From Bryoerythrophyllum caledonicum (taxonomy: Eukaryota > Streptophyta > Bryopsida > Pottiales > Pottiaceae), in contig OZ020514.1 in NCBI GenBank assembly GCA_963971425.1, positions 43,561,158 to 43,625,157 on the forward strand: a stretch of 64,000 nt of DNA. Reading direction: 5' to 3'. Made by a program: the position numbers and the translations under genes. Below, one piece after another: positions 33,121 to 43,864 of the stretch. The number at the start of each line of letters is the position of its first letter. Position 1 is the stretch's first letter. Below the pieces are notes generated by a model. It saw only the letters and a program-made list of their open reading frames with translations. It did not search any database and was not told where the DNA came from.

Positions 33121-34529
33121 ATCCGGTTTTGCTTGACTTGATAATCTTCTACTCTAATGATAAACTTATTCAACCCGATTTCTTTTGTATGCAGCCATTT
33201 CTTAACGCGGTTTGTGAGCACTTTGCAATGATCGACGTTGCAAAGAGGCTCTTAATTACAAACGAGGTGAAGATCACAACCGCGTCCGATGATACCTTCA
33301 AGCTCTAGTCGGAGGTCATCTCTTTGGCGGCGCACGGCAACCTCATCAACGTTGATTCGAATTCGACGCCCTTGGTGAAGTTCAATAACGCCAAGTCTTG
33401 GGTCCCGGAGAAGGATGGGATGTTGTCACGAGAGCTCTTTAAGTTTCTCGGCACCATGACCGAGGCTCATCACGCAAAAATGTGTAAGCACATTCTCTAT
33501 TGATCAGGGCCATCGCGGAAACCGCCTTACTCTAAGGTGGTTGTGAAGCAGCCGACTTCTGTGCTTGACGATTGCTACACCGCCCGGAACTGGGTCGATC
33601 GGAGGAAGAGGAAGGAGGTTGCTCAAATGGAGCTTCAAGTTATCAAGCCGGAGCTGGGCCTCTTCAACAGCTCTCAAGCGTACAATCGGTCCAACTAGCA
33701 GAAGCACAAGGACTACAGCGTGAGCAAGGCTTCAAAGCATGCCTTCTTGAATTGGGGTCCACCAGATTTGTACTACACCGACACGAGGCAAATCCAATAT
33801 CGCAATTGCAAATGTAAGGATCTCTCTTTGTATGCAAAAGAGTTCTTCAGAGTCTTCCTTCAGGTACGATCGTAGTACGTTCCACCACAAGGGACCTTGC
33901 ACTAATGTTCGTACAAGGCGCAGACAAATTCGCTTGGAACGTGACCCTTGGATTCCTTACGCAACCTAGGCTGCAACGTGAAGCTTGGGATCATCGACTT
34001 TCGGAACATCCCTGGTTTCTTTGGGAAGGCAAGGTCTTCGTTGGAGAAGCCGTTCTTCAATGAGTTCATGACAATGTTTGCATCGAAAGGGCAGCCCCCC
34101 CTCACCGACCTTCTAGCCTAGCTCTTCATTTGCGGCGACGTATAGTCTCTTTTTCAAGTGAAGGCATTTGCAGAGGGCCCGTCGTTGTGCCATGCGTACC
34201 ATGTGTTGCCATCGACGTACGTTCCCTCTGAGAATGAGCGCTTGGGGAGATTCACCCCAAAGAGCAACAATGCTCTAGACCCTACTAGCCTCTTCTTCCT
34301 CTTTAAGAAAGAGCTCACGCAGATTTCAGCCGTGAGAAAGACCTACGCAGCTCCGGAGCACGTATTGCACAAAAAGATTTGCAAGAACAACAAGCTGGCG
34401 TGCACGATGAACATGAACGAGCTGAGGTTGGAGTTGTTCGTCAAGGTCTTGGAACTCTTCTACAAGAGGGGGGAGACAATTGTCCAGCTGTTCGGCGGGA
34501 CAAAATTACTTACGGCAAGCGTGGTAAGT

Positions 34530-34790
34530 TTTCCTGCAGTTTAGCTTGAGTTGAGCTAAACTGTAGATCTCTTGATGACTCGTGCATGGATAGTTATAGA
34601 GAGCACCTTCTTCTGATATGCGTAGAGTACCACTTTAGCTCGAGTTGAGCTAAAGTGCCAGCTTAGACTTGCATGCTTTTGTATAGCAGTCAACAATTAC
34701 ATTGTATCCCTTGGGTTTTCAATAGTTGAGGTGTGATATCTGTATGCCTTTACATTTACTTTAGCTTGATTTGACGGAAAGTGTAACTTG
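34530..34790. repeat. Palindromes in P2 intron 3
   Basis: Three copies: CAGTTTAGCTTGAGTTGAGCTAAACTG (34537), CACTTTAGCTCGAGTTGAGCTAAAGTG (34632) and a decayed one near 34757. Confidence 0.85.
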
Positions 34791-35473
34791 TATAATCCAT
34801 TCGTATGCAGATGTTGGGTCAGGAGGCATTCTGCATCTCACAGGACTCCCATGACGTGGACTTCAACGAAGCCGCGGAGGTCACATTGACGTTGGACTGG
34901 GCCGATTTCATCCTCGGTGGATATCACATAAACAAGGAGGTCCTCCCGGGGCTTGGCAAGGCCGTTGCCAAGGGGAAGGAAAAAGCGACTATTGACCTCG
35001 TTGACAACGAGGAGGATGTGAACCCGAGCCCCATGGATAAGTGCCCAAGCACGAGCACGGCCAATGCGGACAATGCTGGACCTCAATGTGATTCTATGCA
35101 CGTGTGAGCCTGCATCGCAAGTGTGGGACTCCGTTTCCACATAGTGCCGGAAGTTAACCTTAAATTCCGGCCAAAACAAAAAAAATTGTTAATTAGTGAC
35201 GATAGTTCGTGCTAGAAAACAGCCTATAGTCTTCATGTAAGAAGAGAGTCGGATGGACTTAGCTACAAACCCTAATTGAGCCTAAAGCTGCAAAACGTAG
35301 AGCCGGAGTAGTTAACGGAATTCCGGGTCAATCTATTATCCGGAACCATCAGCCGGAGTTGTCCCCATCAACTGTCATCATGAGCCGTACTATCGGCCAG
35401 ACTACAAAAGGCTGGGGTTTTGGAGGGAAACTCTTTCTTTTCACTTAGTCTTCGCGTGTTGAGGTTTCGCTCC

Positions 35474-35511
<38 letters not shown>
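35474..35511. repeat. (CT)n microsatellite
   Basis: About 19 CT units in the 5' leader of element A. A shorter, interrupted CT tract is at the same place in element B (about 38950-38990). Confidence 0.95.
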
Positions 35512-35514
<3 letters not shown>

Positions 35515-35664
35515 GATTTTCTAACCGCTTGCCGTTAGGGTTTGAAGCTTAGACGGTTAGAACGAACGTGCGTCCGTTAGGGAGGGTTTGTGTGAGGACG
35601 GTGCGTGCACGGACAACATCGAGGGAAAGTAAGGAATTAGGTCTACTCGATGAAGACGGTCCCC

Positions 35665-37710
35665 ATGGCCAAGAAGAAGCAAACTGATAGAGATGGGTGC
35701 GGCCGGAGAGACGAGGAGCCGGCCATTGCGCTCCCTCCCTTGACCCGTGTTATTCCGGACATCCCAGCAGACCTAGACGAGTATAACCAGCTGAAGGAGA
35801 GCGTGAAGACGATGGGATGCGAGGGTTTGCTCGAAGTTGCCTCGGGCATCCGGGAGGAGGTCTACGTCCGGGAACTTATAGGCACTCCGAACGAGAAGTA
35901 CAAGGGATTGATGAGAGCCCATCCGGAACTCTAAGGAGTTCTGGAATGGTCTCAGGTGTACGACTTCCGGACCGGCCGCACCAAGGTGGTAGAACAGCGG
36001 GACGAGTTCCTAGCGGACAAATTCGAGGGACCAGCAGACCTGAAGGATGGCTACAACCTGCAAGACCTTCGGCGCCAGGATGCCCAGCTCGTGCTAAGGT
36101 TTTTAAACCCTATCTTCCATCCGGAAAAGCCGAGATGGGTGGTGGCGAAGTAGGCCTGCATTTTCCTCGGAGCACTCCGAGAGAAGATCGTCGTAGACTT
36201 GGGGACGCTAATGACCGAGATGATCAACCATCTCATGGCCAACCTCTAGAAGGTGAAGAAATCGGCAACACCCTTGGCCTCATATGTGGTACACCTCTAC
36301 TGTCACCACTAGCAGCTGACTCCGGCGGAGGTCAGGCAGTATGACAAAATTCTTAACTTCCAGAAGTATGGAGGGGAAGAGTAGAAGGACGAATCCGGAG
36401 GGGAGGAGCCCGTGCCGGAAGCAACCACCGTCAGTACTCTGGAAGGCAAGAAGGCTCAGAAGAGACCCCGAGGGAAGGAGCCAGTGCCGGAGAGTCCGGT
36501 CATACACAACTCCTCTGCATCGTCCGGAGAAGACAAGTCCGGACCCTTAGCGGAAACCAACCAGAAGAAGAGGAAGGTTGATCGGGAGGACCCCAAGGGT
36601 CAGCTCAAGTAGATGGACGAGCTCACCAGCTAGATCGGCTGGAGAGTTGGTCTCCTTAAGGAGACCAACTACGTTATCACCACCACCGTAGACCAGATCT
36701 TCCGGAGTTTGGAAGTCGACCAACTAGAGGACGCCATCAACAAGGTGGAGGAACTCCGGAGTAGGGAGACCGACACGAAGGCGTTGCACCTTCAAATCTC
36801 TACCATGTATAAGGCCAGCATGGAGATGGAGAAGAAGGTGAAGCACTACCTCGCAGAAGCAGCTCTGGCGGTGATGGGCCGGAAACAGGCGGAGGCAAAG
36901 GCCAATGCCTCCACAACTGCTTTGATGGAGGTCCGGAAGGCTCTGGAGGTGCCGATTGATCTGGTCAACTGGAGCTAACTCTTCACCAAACTGGTGGAGA
37001 AGGAGAAGAAGGTGACCCGGACCAACATCATCCGGTTTCTCCTGGATCAAGCGGAGAAGATGGGGCGGACCTGGGAGCAAATGAAGCTACTCGTCGACAA
37101 CATCACCCAGGTGCTTTCGAAAGCCCTAGCAGCACCAGTACCGAATGGAGTCACAACCCCGGAACAGACCACGGCCCCTTCGGAACCACCGGCCAAGACA
37201 ACTCCAACTCCGGATACCTCAGCAAATTCGGAGTCCCTCGACACTCCGTCACCTCATACGCCGACGGAGGGTATCTTCCCTCCCAATCCGAGTACGAGTG
37301 AGATCCTGAAGAAGCTTCCGGATCTGCTGTCCCCACCTAACATGCGCCTGCCAGACCCGCCGGCGGAAGGCGACCTCCCGGCACCACCAAAGTCTATATC
37401 CCGGAGGTTGGCGCCCGGGCCAAGGAGTCCATCCAAAAGTTACAGAGACTTTGTCCGAGAGACCAAGTCAAGTTCCGAGATAAAACTACTAGCACCGCCT
37501 ATTCCGGAAGGTTTACTGGAACAGCCGATTTCACCGTTGGACTCCAGGACTCCGCTGGCTAGGGTTTCTCCAGCAACCGGACCATCGACCTCGAGAACCA
37601 CCCTCTCACTGGCAACATTGAAGAAAGCAAAGGGCAAGCAGCGACCTCCGGTGGAGAACTCCCCCTCCCGTAGGAGTGGGAGAAACCGCGCACCTGGTGC
37701 TCCAATTTAG
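35665..37710 (+). pseudogene. Element A gag-like gene, one frame with eight stops
   Basis: The ATG at 35665 (MAKKKQTDRDGCGRRDEEPA) starts one frame that runs to a TAG at 37708 with no indel. It is interrupted by TAA (about 35932), TAG (about 36151, 36247, 36308, 36380, 36610, 36634) and TAA (about 36976). Compared with element B, stops replace Trp, Arg, Gln, His, Ser, Leu and Asp; the last has no counterpart. Content: a basic N-terminus; a conserved globular region (YNLQDLRRQDAQLVLRFLNP then FHPEKPRWVVAK); an acidic linker; a coiled coil (about 36640-36980); and a Pro/Ser/Thr-rich tail. I recognise it only as a gag-like or plant-transposon protein. Confidence 0.5.
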
Positions 37711-38592
37711 GTAAGATTAGGTTTAGCAATTTTTGGGTTTAGATTCCGGATCCGTAGCGATTAACGATGGGCCCCCAAGTGTACCGAGCTGCTGACGGAA
37801 TTGACTGCCAATTTTGTAGTTAGAGTAGGAATTCCAGAGCCGGAACTGTTCCGAGATTTTAGGATCTGAGATCCGATCTGGGACCTCTCCGGATTTCTCG
37901 GATCTTTGAGATAAGATCTGACGAACTTCTCGTAGGGGTAGGTAGGAAGAAAGCTAAGTTTAGAAGGAACTTAGTTAGTACTTAGTAGTAAGGTTTTGGG
38001 AAAAACCTTTCATCTTGTCTTTCTCACTCAGAAATATACGTCAACCATTTGTACTAGACTTGCTCCCTGGTACTATTTTGTGTGAAATATACACTTTGTG
38101 AGTAGCGGATCCATCCTTTTGTGAGCAGTTGTGCAACATCTTTCTAGAATAGGGTGATAGCTGGTTAGTCCAGAGAGAGATTGGTCCAGATCCGTGTTGG
38201 GAGATCGCCTCGAAGAGCTGGAGGGCTATTGCAGAGGTGTGTCGGGTAGACTCCAGGGTCCGGAAGTAGCCAAGAGGGGAGGGGACGAACTGCAAAGGTG
38301 TTCTTGGTAGTCTCTAGGAAACGGAGAAATCCGTGTTACCCTGGATTCCGGTCAAAGTCGGAGTTTTCTCTCGAGATAGGAAAAAGCCCGGTGCGTAGGT
38401 CTAGACGGAACAATCTGGCAAGGTAGTAACATCATCTCCGGAGGATCACAATTGCACTCACCGGAATGTCGTTGTAGTCCAGACTTAGCTCTGTGTGACT
38501 ACATCCGGAAGGCCTTCCCGATGTCGTGAGAGTCAAAGTCTAGCAACAACAATCAACTCATCAGGTTAGCAAAGTAGGAGAGTGGTGTGTAG

Positions 38593-40290
38593 TGTGGAAC
38601 TCTGTTCCCACATGGTGCTGGAAGTTAACCTTAAGTTCCGGCCAAAACAAAAAAAAAATAGTTAATTAGTTATGATAGTTCGAGCTAGGATACAGCCTAT
38701 AGTCTTTAGGTAAGAATAAAGTCAGATAGACCTGACTGCAAACCCTAATTAAGACAAAAGTTGCTATATGCAGAGCCGGAGCAGTTACCGGAATTCCGGG
38801 TCAGTCAGTTATCCGAAACCGTTGGCCGGAACTATCCCATCAACCGTCATCATGATGCCGTACTAATGGCCAGACTACTTAAGGTTGGAGATCAGAGGGA
38901 GACTCTTTCTTCTCACTTCGTCTTCACGTGTCGAGGTTTTCTCTCCAGCTCTCTCTCTTTCTTTCTCTCTCTCGTCCTCTCTCACTCTTACAGTTTTTCG
39001 AACCACTTGCCGTTAGGGTTTGAAACTTAGACGGTTAGAACGGACGTGCGTCCATTAGGGAGAGTTTTTGTGAGGTTGGTGCGTGCAGGGACGACCTTGA
39101 GAGACTGTGAGGTGATAGGCAGGTCTCATCAGGTCTGTGCCGATGGCAAAGAAGAAGAAGACGGATAGGGATGGGCGCAGCCGGAGAGACGAGGAGCCGG
39201 CAGTTGCACTCCCTCCCTTAACCCGCGTTCTCCCGGAAATCCGAGAAGACGCACACGAACTTAGCATGCTGAAAGAGAGCCTGAAGACGATGGGGTGCGA
39301 GGGTTTGCTCGAAGTTCCCTGGGGCATCCGGGAGGAGGTCTACGTCCGGGAACTTGTGGGCACCCTGGACGAGAAGTACAAGGGATTGATGAGAGCCCAT
39401 CTGGAACTCTGGGGAGTCCCGGAGTGGTCTCAGGCCTACGACTTCCGAGCCGGCCACACCAAGGTGGTGGAAAGGCGGGACGAGTTTCTGGCGGAGGAAT
39501 TCGGAGGACCAGCGGACCCGAAGGATGGCTACAACCTCCAAGACCTTCGGCACCAGGATGCCCAGCTCGTGCTAGGGTTTTTAAACCCTATCTTCCATCC
39601 AGAAAAGCCAAGACGGGTAGTGGCGAAGAGGGCCTGTACTTTCCTCGGAGCACTCCAGGAAAAGATCGTTGTCGACTGGGGAATGTTGATGACCGATATG
39701 ATCAATCGTCTCGTGGCCAATCTCCAGAAGGTGAAGAAATCAGCAATACTCTGGCCTCGTATGTGGTGCATCTCTATGCTCACCACCACCAGCTAACTCA
39801 GGCGGAAATTCGGAAGTACGACGAAGTTCTTAACTTCCAGAGGTATGGAGGGGATGAGTCGGAAGAAGAAGAGTCCGGAGGGAAGGAGCCTGTGCCGGAA
39901 GCAGCAACCGCAGGCACTCCGGAAGGCCGAGAGGCTCCAAAGAGACGTCGAGGGAAGGAGCCCGAGCCGGACAGTCCGGGCATCTGCAGCTCCTCCGCAT
40001 CATCCGGAGAAGACGAGTCCGGACCCTCGGGAGGGACCAACTGGAAGAAGAGAAAGGTGGACCGCGACTACTGCAAGGGTCAGCTCAAACTGATGGACAA
40101 GCTCACACGCGATATTGGCTGGAGAGTTGGGTTCCTTAAGGAGACCAACTACCTCATCACCACCAGCATGGAGCAAATCTTCCGAAGTCTGGACGTTGAC
40201 CGGAAGGAGGACGCCACCAACAGGGTGGAGGAACTCCGGAACCGTGAGATGGGCACGAAGGCGCTGCACACCCAGATCTCCTCCATGTAC
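38593..40290 (+). mobile_element. Retroelement-like element B, 3'-truncated
   Basis: It starts TGTGGAACTCTGTTCCCACA immediately after the tail of A and follows A in sequence through the leader and gag-like gene. Similarity stops near 40290, after a segment equal to about 36810 in A. The sequence beyond is unrelated. B is less decayed than A. Confidence 0.65.
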
Positions 40291-40296
40291 GGGTGA
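39143..40296 (+). pseudogene. Element B gag-like gene, truncated
   Basis: The ATG at 39143 (MAKKKKTDRDGRSRRDEEPA). One frame runs through PKDGYNLQDLRHQDAQLVLG and FHPEKPRRVVAKRACTFLGA. A 1-nt deletion near 39750 shifts the rest (ASYVVHLYAHHHQLTQAEIR) into another frame, which stays open to 40296. No internal stops precede the shift. The 3' half of the protein is absent because the element is cut. Confidence 0.55.
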
Positions 40297-40857
40297 ACGC
40301 ACACTACGGTCGACCCCCTAGCCGTTTTTGGTTCTCCAGTACAAACAGTACAACGAGTACATCTAGTATGGAATTTTGGATCCCAAATATGCCGGCGAAT
40401 CAGTGTATATTTGGAATAGCGTGCGCATCGTGCACATGGTGTGTTTGTCGTATCTTCTGACACCTGACAACTCTTTTTCGTTCACATGATTATTGCCAAA
40501 AATGTATTCTCTTCTTACCGTTTGTAAATTCTTTGTACAGTTGATCAATGTCGATACACAATGTATGCTCTTCGTAGATTTAGTGCTTCAGCCACCTTGA
40601 TTTTGGGTCTAGGGTTGTGGAGACGTCGACTTGTTTAGAGATGAAGGCAATGTGCTTGACGTTTAGGGCAGTGTGCTTGAGGTGTTTCTGATTGTAAGTG
40701 GGTTTAGGAGATGAATTGTACAGAGATGATGGCAATGTACATGAGATTGATGGCGGTTTGAGGTGAAGTATTGACAGCGGTAGACTAGTATTTCATTGCT
40801 TTTTAGAGTATATGGTTGTCAGCGTTAAGGGCAATGGGAAATAATTGTGTTGTAGAT
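40297..40857. other. No gene recognised
   Basis: Non-coding sequence between element B and the next transposon gene, with a few GATGGCAATGT / GGGCAGTGTGCTTGA near-repeats. Confidence 0.4.
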
Positions 40858-42713
40858 AAATGTGCGGGATCAAAAAGGAAGGGTCCTCGTGTAAGGGCTA
40901 AGGAGTACGTTGCAACTAGAGATAATCTGAGAGATGGGAAAGCGGATAGACAACAAAAACGTTAGTAACTGGAGAAGGAGAGAGAAGAAGAAGCAAGATT
41001 GCTTGCCACTACCTCTGAGAATGGAGAAGAAGGTAGTGAGTTGTCTTCACGCGAAATATGTCATGTGGTATCCGAGATCGTGAATTTTTTCACTACTAAG
41101 ATGCAAGCTTGTCCTACCGCATCTTCAAGACTGAAGATCATGGAGTGATTTTTGGAGGATGAGCGCATCAGGTCATTCCTTCCTAAGTATTACCCTTGTA
41201 AACAAGATGCAATGGTTCAATTTCAATTTTTGGAGAACTATCAAAAAGAGTTGGAGGCCGTTAAGGGTGTTCAATCAGCAGACAAGCTTGCTAGGAAGGC
41301 TGTTCTTCTAGATGCAGCTGTATCTTCAGATGTAAAAAACATAAAAGCTTTGTCTAGGATTTTAAAGGTGAATCCATATAAGTTAAGGGTAGCATCACAA
41401 CGCAAGAGTATGCGTTTGGGCAACACGCCTTTTGTATTGGCAAGTCGAAAGAAGAGGCCACGTATGTCTGAAGAAATTAGAGACATCGTTGTAAAATGGT
41501 GGATTGAAGAAACTCGCGTAAGTCCCAACAGGAAGGAGATCGTTCAAAAGTGGATAAGCCGGAAGACATACAAAAAACACTGCACCCACTACTTGCTTGA
41601 AACTCAGGTATATATATTTTCCATGTTTTAGTACATTCTGTATGGTTTTCATATTGTGCCAAATCTAATAATTAAAAGTTTGCTGCATTATATCTTCTTT
41701 CGACTATATTATGTACAGTTTACTATATGATGTATTTTTTTTACCTTTCAGTACATTATATATCAGTTCTATGCCATTTGTATCAATATTGTTCATAGTT
41801 TGATATCTTCTTATAGTTTCTACACTTGTATGCAGATGGCATTTTAAAACAGATTTTTGGAAGCGCATCCTCATGTTGTAATCAAAATGAGAGCATTTGA
41901 AAATTTGAAGCCATACTTTGTTAGAGCTTGTAATGAAAGGAATGTATGTTGATGTCGCTACCATGTTGAGATTGACATTCTTAGAGAAGGGTTCAATAGA
42001 ATTCGAGATACAAGAAAAAGACTCCACTTTCTTAATAATTGTAAGTGTCTGTGTGAAGTTTGTCATACTCTGATAGAAGGGGCAAATTGTCAAGCCCACT
42101 TGAAGACATGTGGTGGAACAACATCGCTTTGGCAAGAAATTGTTTGTTCAAAACCGGAGAATGCGGAGTGGCATGCACTATCATGTGTTATGGGTACATG
42201 CATAGATTGCGGTATTTTGAAGTTGGCAATTTGTCCTGAAGAATCTTCCACATCAACACTTGTTACATGGAAGTGTTTTGAGTATGAAGTTATTGGACTC
42301 AGGAGGGAGGGAAAGCCACGGAAGAAGATTGTAGAAGCATACAAGGAGACTTCTACCATAGTGTTTTTTGAATACTTGAAGTCCAAATTACCCAAATTTG
42401 TCAGGCATAACTTCATTGCAAGGTGGCAGGATGACCATTGCAAGCGGTCAATGCAATGCATGGGTGAAGGCATGATTTTATCACATATTGATTATGCCGA
42501 GAACTACACTTTTGAGATTCAAAACCAAATACAAAGCATGTATTGGTGTTCAACTCAAATTACTATTCTAGTGCATATTACTTACATAATAAATGGAAAT
42601 GGAAAAACTGTAAAGGATTCTCATTTTTATATATCAGATGATGAGAAGCATGATGCTCTCTTTGTTCAACATTGTTTGATGCAGCACTAGCAATGGCTAC
42701 AGTCGCAAGGTAT
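40858..42713 (+). pseudogene. DDE-like transposon protein with HIDYAENY motif, broken
   Basis: Exon 1 (about 40858-41608) has a basic N-terminus, TAG-TAA near 40965, TGA near 41141, and then a DNA-binding-like helical domain (SRILKVNPYKLRVASQRK), ending at a donor after ETQ. Exon 2 (about 41850-42713) has a Cys/His block (NVC*CRYHVE with a TGA near 41951; CKCLCEVC) and then a core: LPKFVRHNFIARWQDDHCKR, HIDYAENYTFEIQNQIQSMY (about 42486-42545), ISDDEKHDALFVQH. A TAG (42688) falls where Trp is likely (QH*QWLQSQ), followed by a donor. The Asp of D-Y-A-E-N-Y and the SDD-KHD Asp are candidate catalytic residues of an RNase H-like transposase also seen in animal elements. The 3' part is missing. 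Confidence 0.5.
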
Positions 42714-43864
42714 GTTAACTATATTCTTTATTTCTTTTCCGTGAAGTATATAGTGTAACATGTACGAATGAATAAACAGTATGTACTAAACTATACAATA
42801 TGTACTGAAATGTATTATATATACGAGATTGTATCTAATTCTTTTAAAACACACAAATTGTACGATATGTATTGAATTAAACAACTATTAACACCATATA
42901 CGTTATATTGGGAGATTTAGAGACTCCCAAATTAACACATGTAGATCATAAGAGCTAAAGTGCACATCTAAACTCTACAGTATGGAGGGATACGAGTTTC
43001 CATTAAATAAGGAGGTAATGTTGACTACAAAAATCCCTAGAAAAATAAGTACTACAAATAATATTACATTACGAGTCTAACTATAGTATTGAAAAGAAGA
43101 ACACATTAGTCGATACTTCTTTTATACCACATGTGTTCATTGAATATGAATAGCTAAATTTTTACACTCGATCCTACTAACCTGGATTAACCCCATGCTC
43201 CAAGTAAGCTAAAAGTGAGCTGAATGACGGACAAATATCCACTTGTAAGAGAATTTGCTAAGCACATTCTGATGAGCCTTTTTTAATTTAAAAGAATTTC
43301 AGTTTACCGTGTGGAATATACATTGGCTAAAAAATTATGTGACGAGTTTCAAATGATGGTGTTCAGAAGTGGAAAAAAAGTTGCACATACGATAGCTCTC
43401 TTCGAACTAAAGTGTCCCGATCACTTAGAGGTGCAATATACTCAAAATAGCAATTCCACACACTCTAGTTCTCCCCTGACCTAAAGTGCGCACCATTACT
43501 AAGTGCAGTGAACTAAACAAGAAGATTTGCTGACACTTTAGCTCCACTAGAGCTAAAGTGCGAACCAGCATTTACTTTCTATCATTCACCATGAAGGCAA
43601 TTACTGGTATTACTAGTATTATTGGTTTCAAGATTAGGAGCAATTTACTACATTGTTATTTTAAAAAGAAAATAAACATACTGCAAATTATCACCGATAC
43701 GCAAAAACAATGGAGAGAATATTTCATAGCAATCATTGGCATCACATATAGTCATACAGAGAGTAATCAAATACAAATATTATCTATAATCTCAGCACCA
43801 AAGGATCTAACCATACACATGAAGTATTACGCATCATAATCCAAAGTCCATTGATCTAAGTCTA
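42714..43864. other. AT-rich spacer with one palindrome
   Basis: No gene is supported. CACTTTAGCTCCACTAGAGC and the mirrored arm CTAAAGTG at about 43533-43560 are a TTAGCTC..GAGCTAA-type palindrome with a different centre (CACTAGAG). Confidence 0.5.

Larger units (their letters stand above)
30351..35107 (+). pseudogene. P2: ParB-like plus methyltransferase-like gene, stop-riddled
   Basis: Exon model: 30351-30361 (ATGGCTGAAAG, an 11-nt start exon), 31527-32966, 33195-34523 and 34811-35107, all GT-AG. The final TGA is at 35105-35107. Content: low-complexity acidic N-terminus (MVTQLQHFFQQKPVGLDEDD); a basic Ser/Arg/Lys linker; ParB-like region with FYIINGQHSVATS (about 32632-32670) and the following FNRV-type helix; a long conserved middle region; the LTDLLA*LF motif-IV-like stretch (34103-34126); and FVKVLELFYKRGETIVQLFGGTKL (about 34438-34510), a motif-I-like segment. 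Exon 4 continues with a GQEAFCISQDSHDVDF stretch fitting the strand and acidic residue after motif I. Against P3 I count 14 TAG, 1 TAA and 1 TGA internal stops plus two 1-nt indels (near 31770 and 32005). It has the C-terminus that P3 lacks. Confidence 0.6.
35122..38592 (+). mobile_element. Retroelement-like element A, gag-only
   Basis: The left end TGTGGGACTCCGTTTCCACA is 14 bp after the P2 stop codon. The 5' part (to about 35640) is repeated at the left of element B (38593-39130). After the gag-like gene (35665-37710) comes a tail to 38592 that also occurs in element C. No reverse transcriptase or integrase is present, so it is non-autonomous. A and B together look like repeat-gag-tail-repeat-gag, a tandem sharing one terminal repeat, as unequal recombination between LTR elements can produce. 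It contains a (CT)n run at 35474-35511. Confidence 0.6.

Noticed and set aside
35122..38592. Element A as a complete autonomous LTR retrotransposon
   Set aside because: No protease, reverse transcriptase, RNase H or integrase motif found.
39295..40296. 333-residue ORF as an intact protein
   Set aside because: Its first half (39295-39750) is an out-of-frame shadow of the element B gag frame; only the part after the 1-nt deletion is coding-like.
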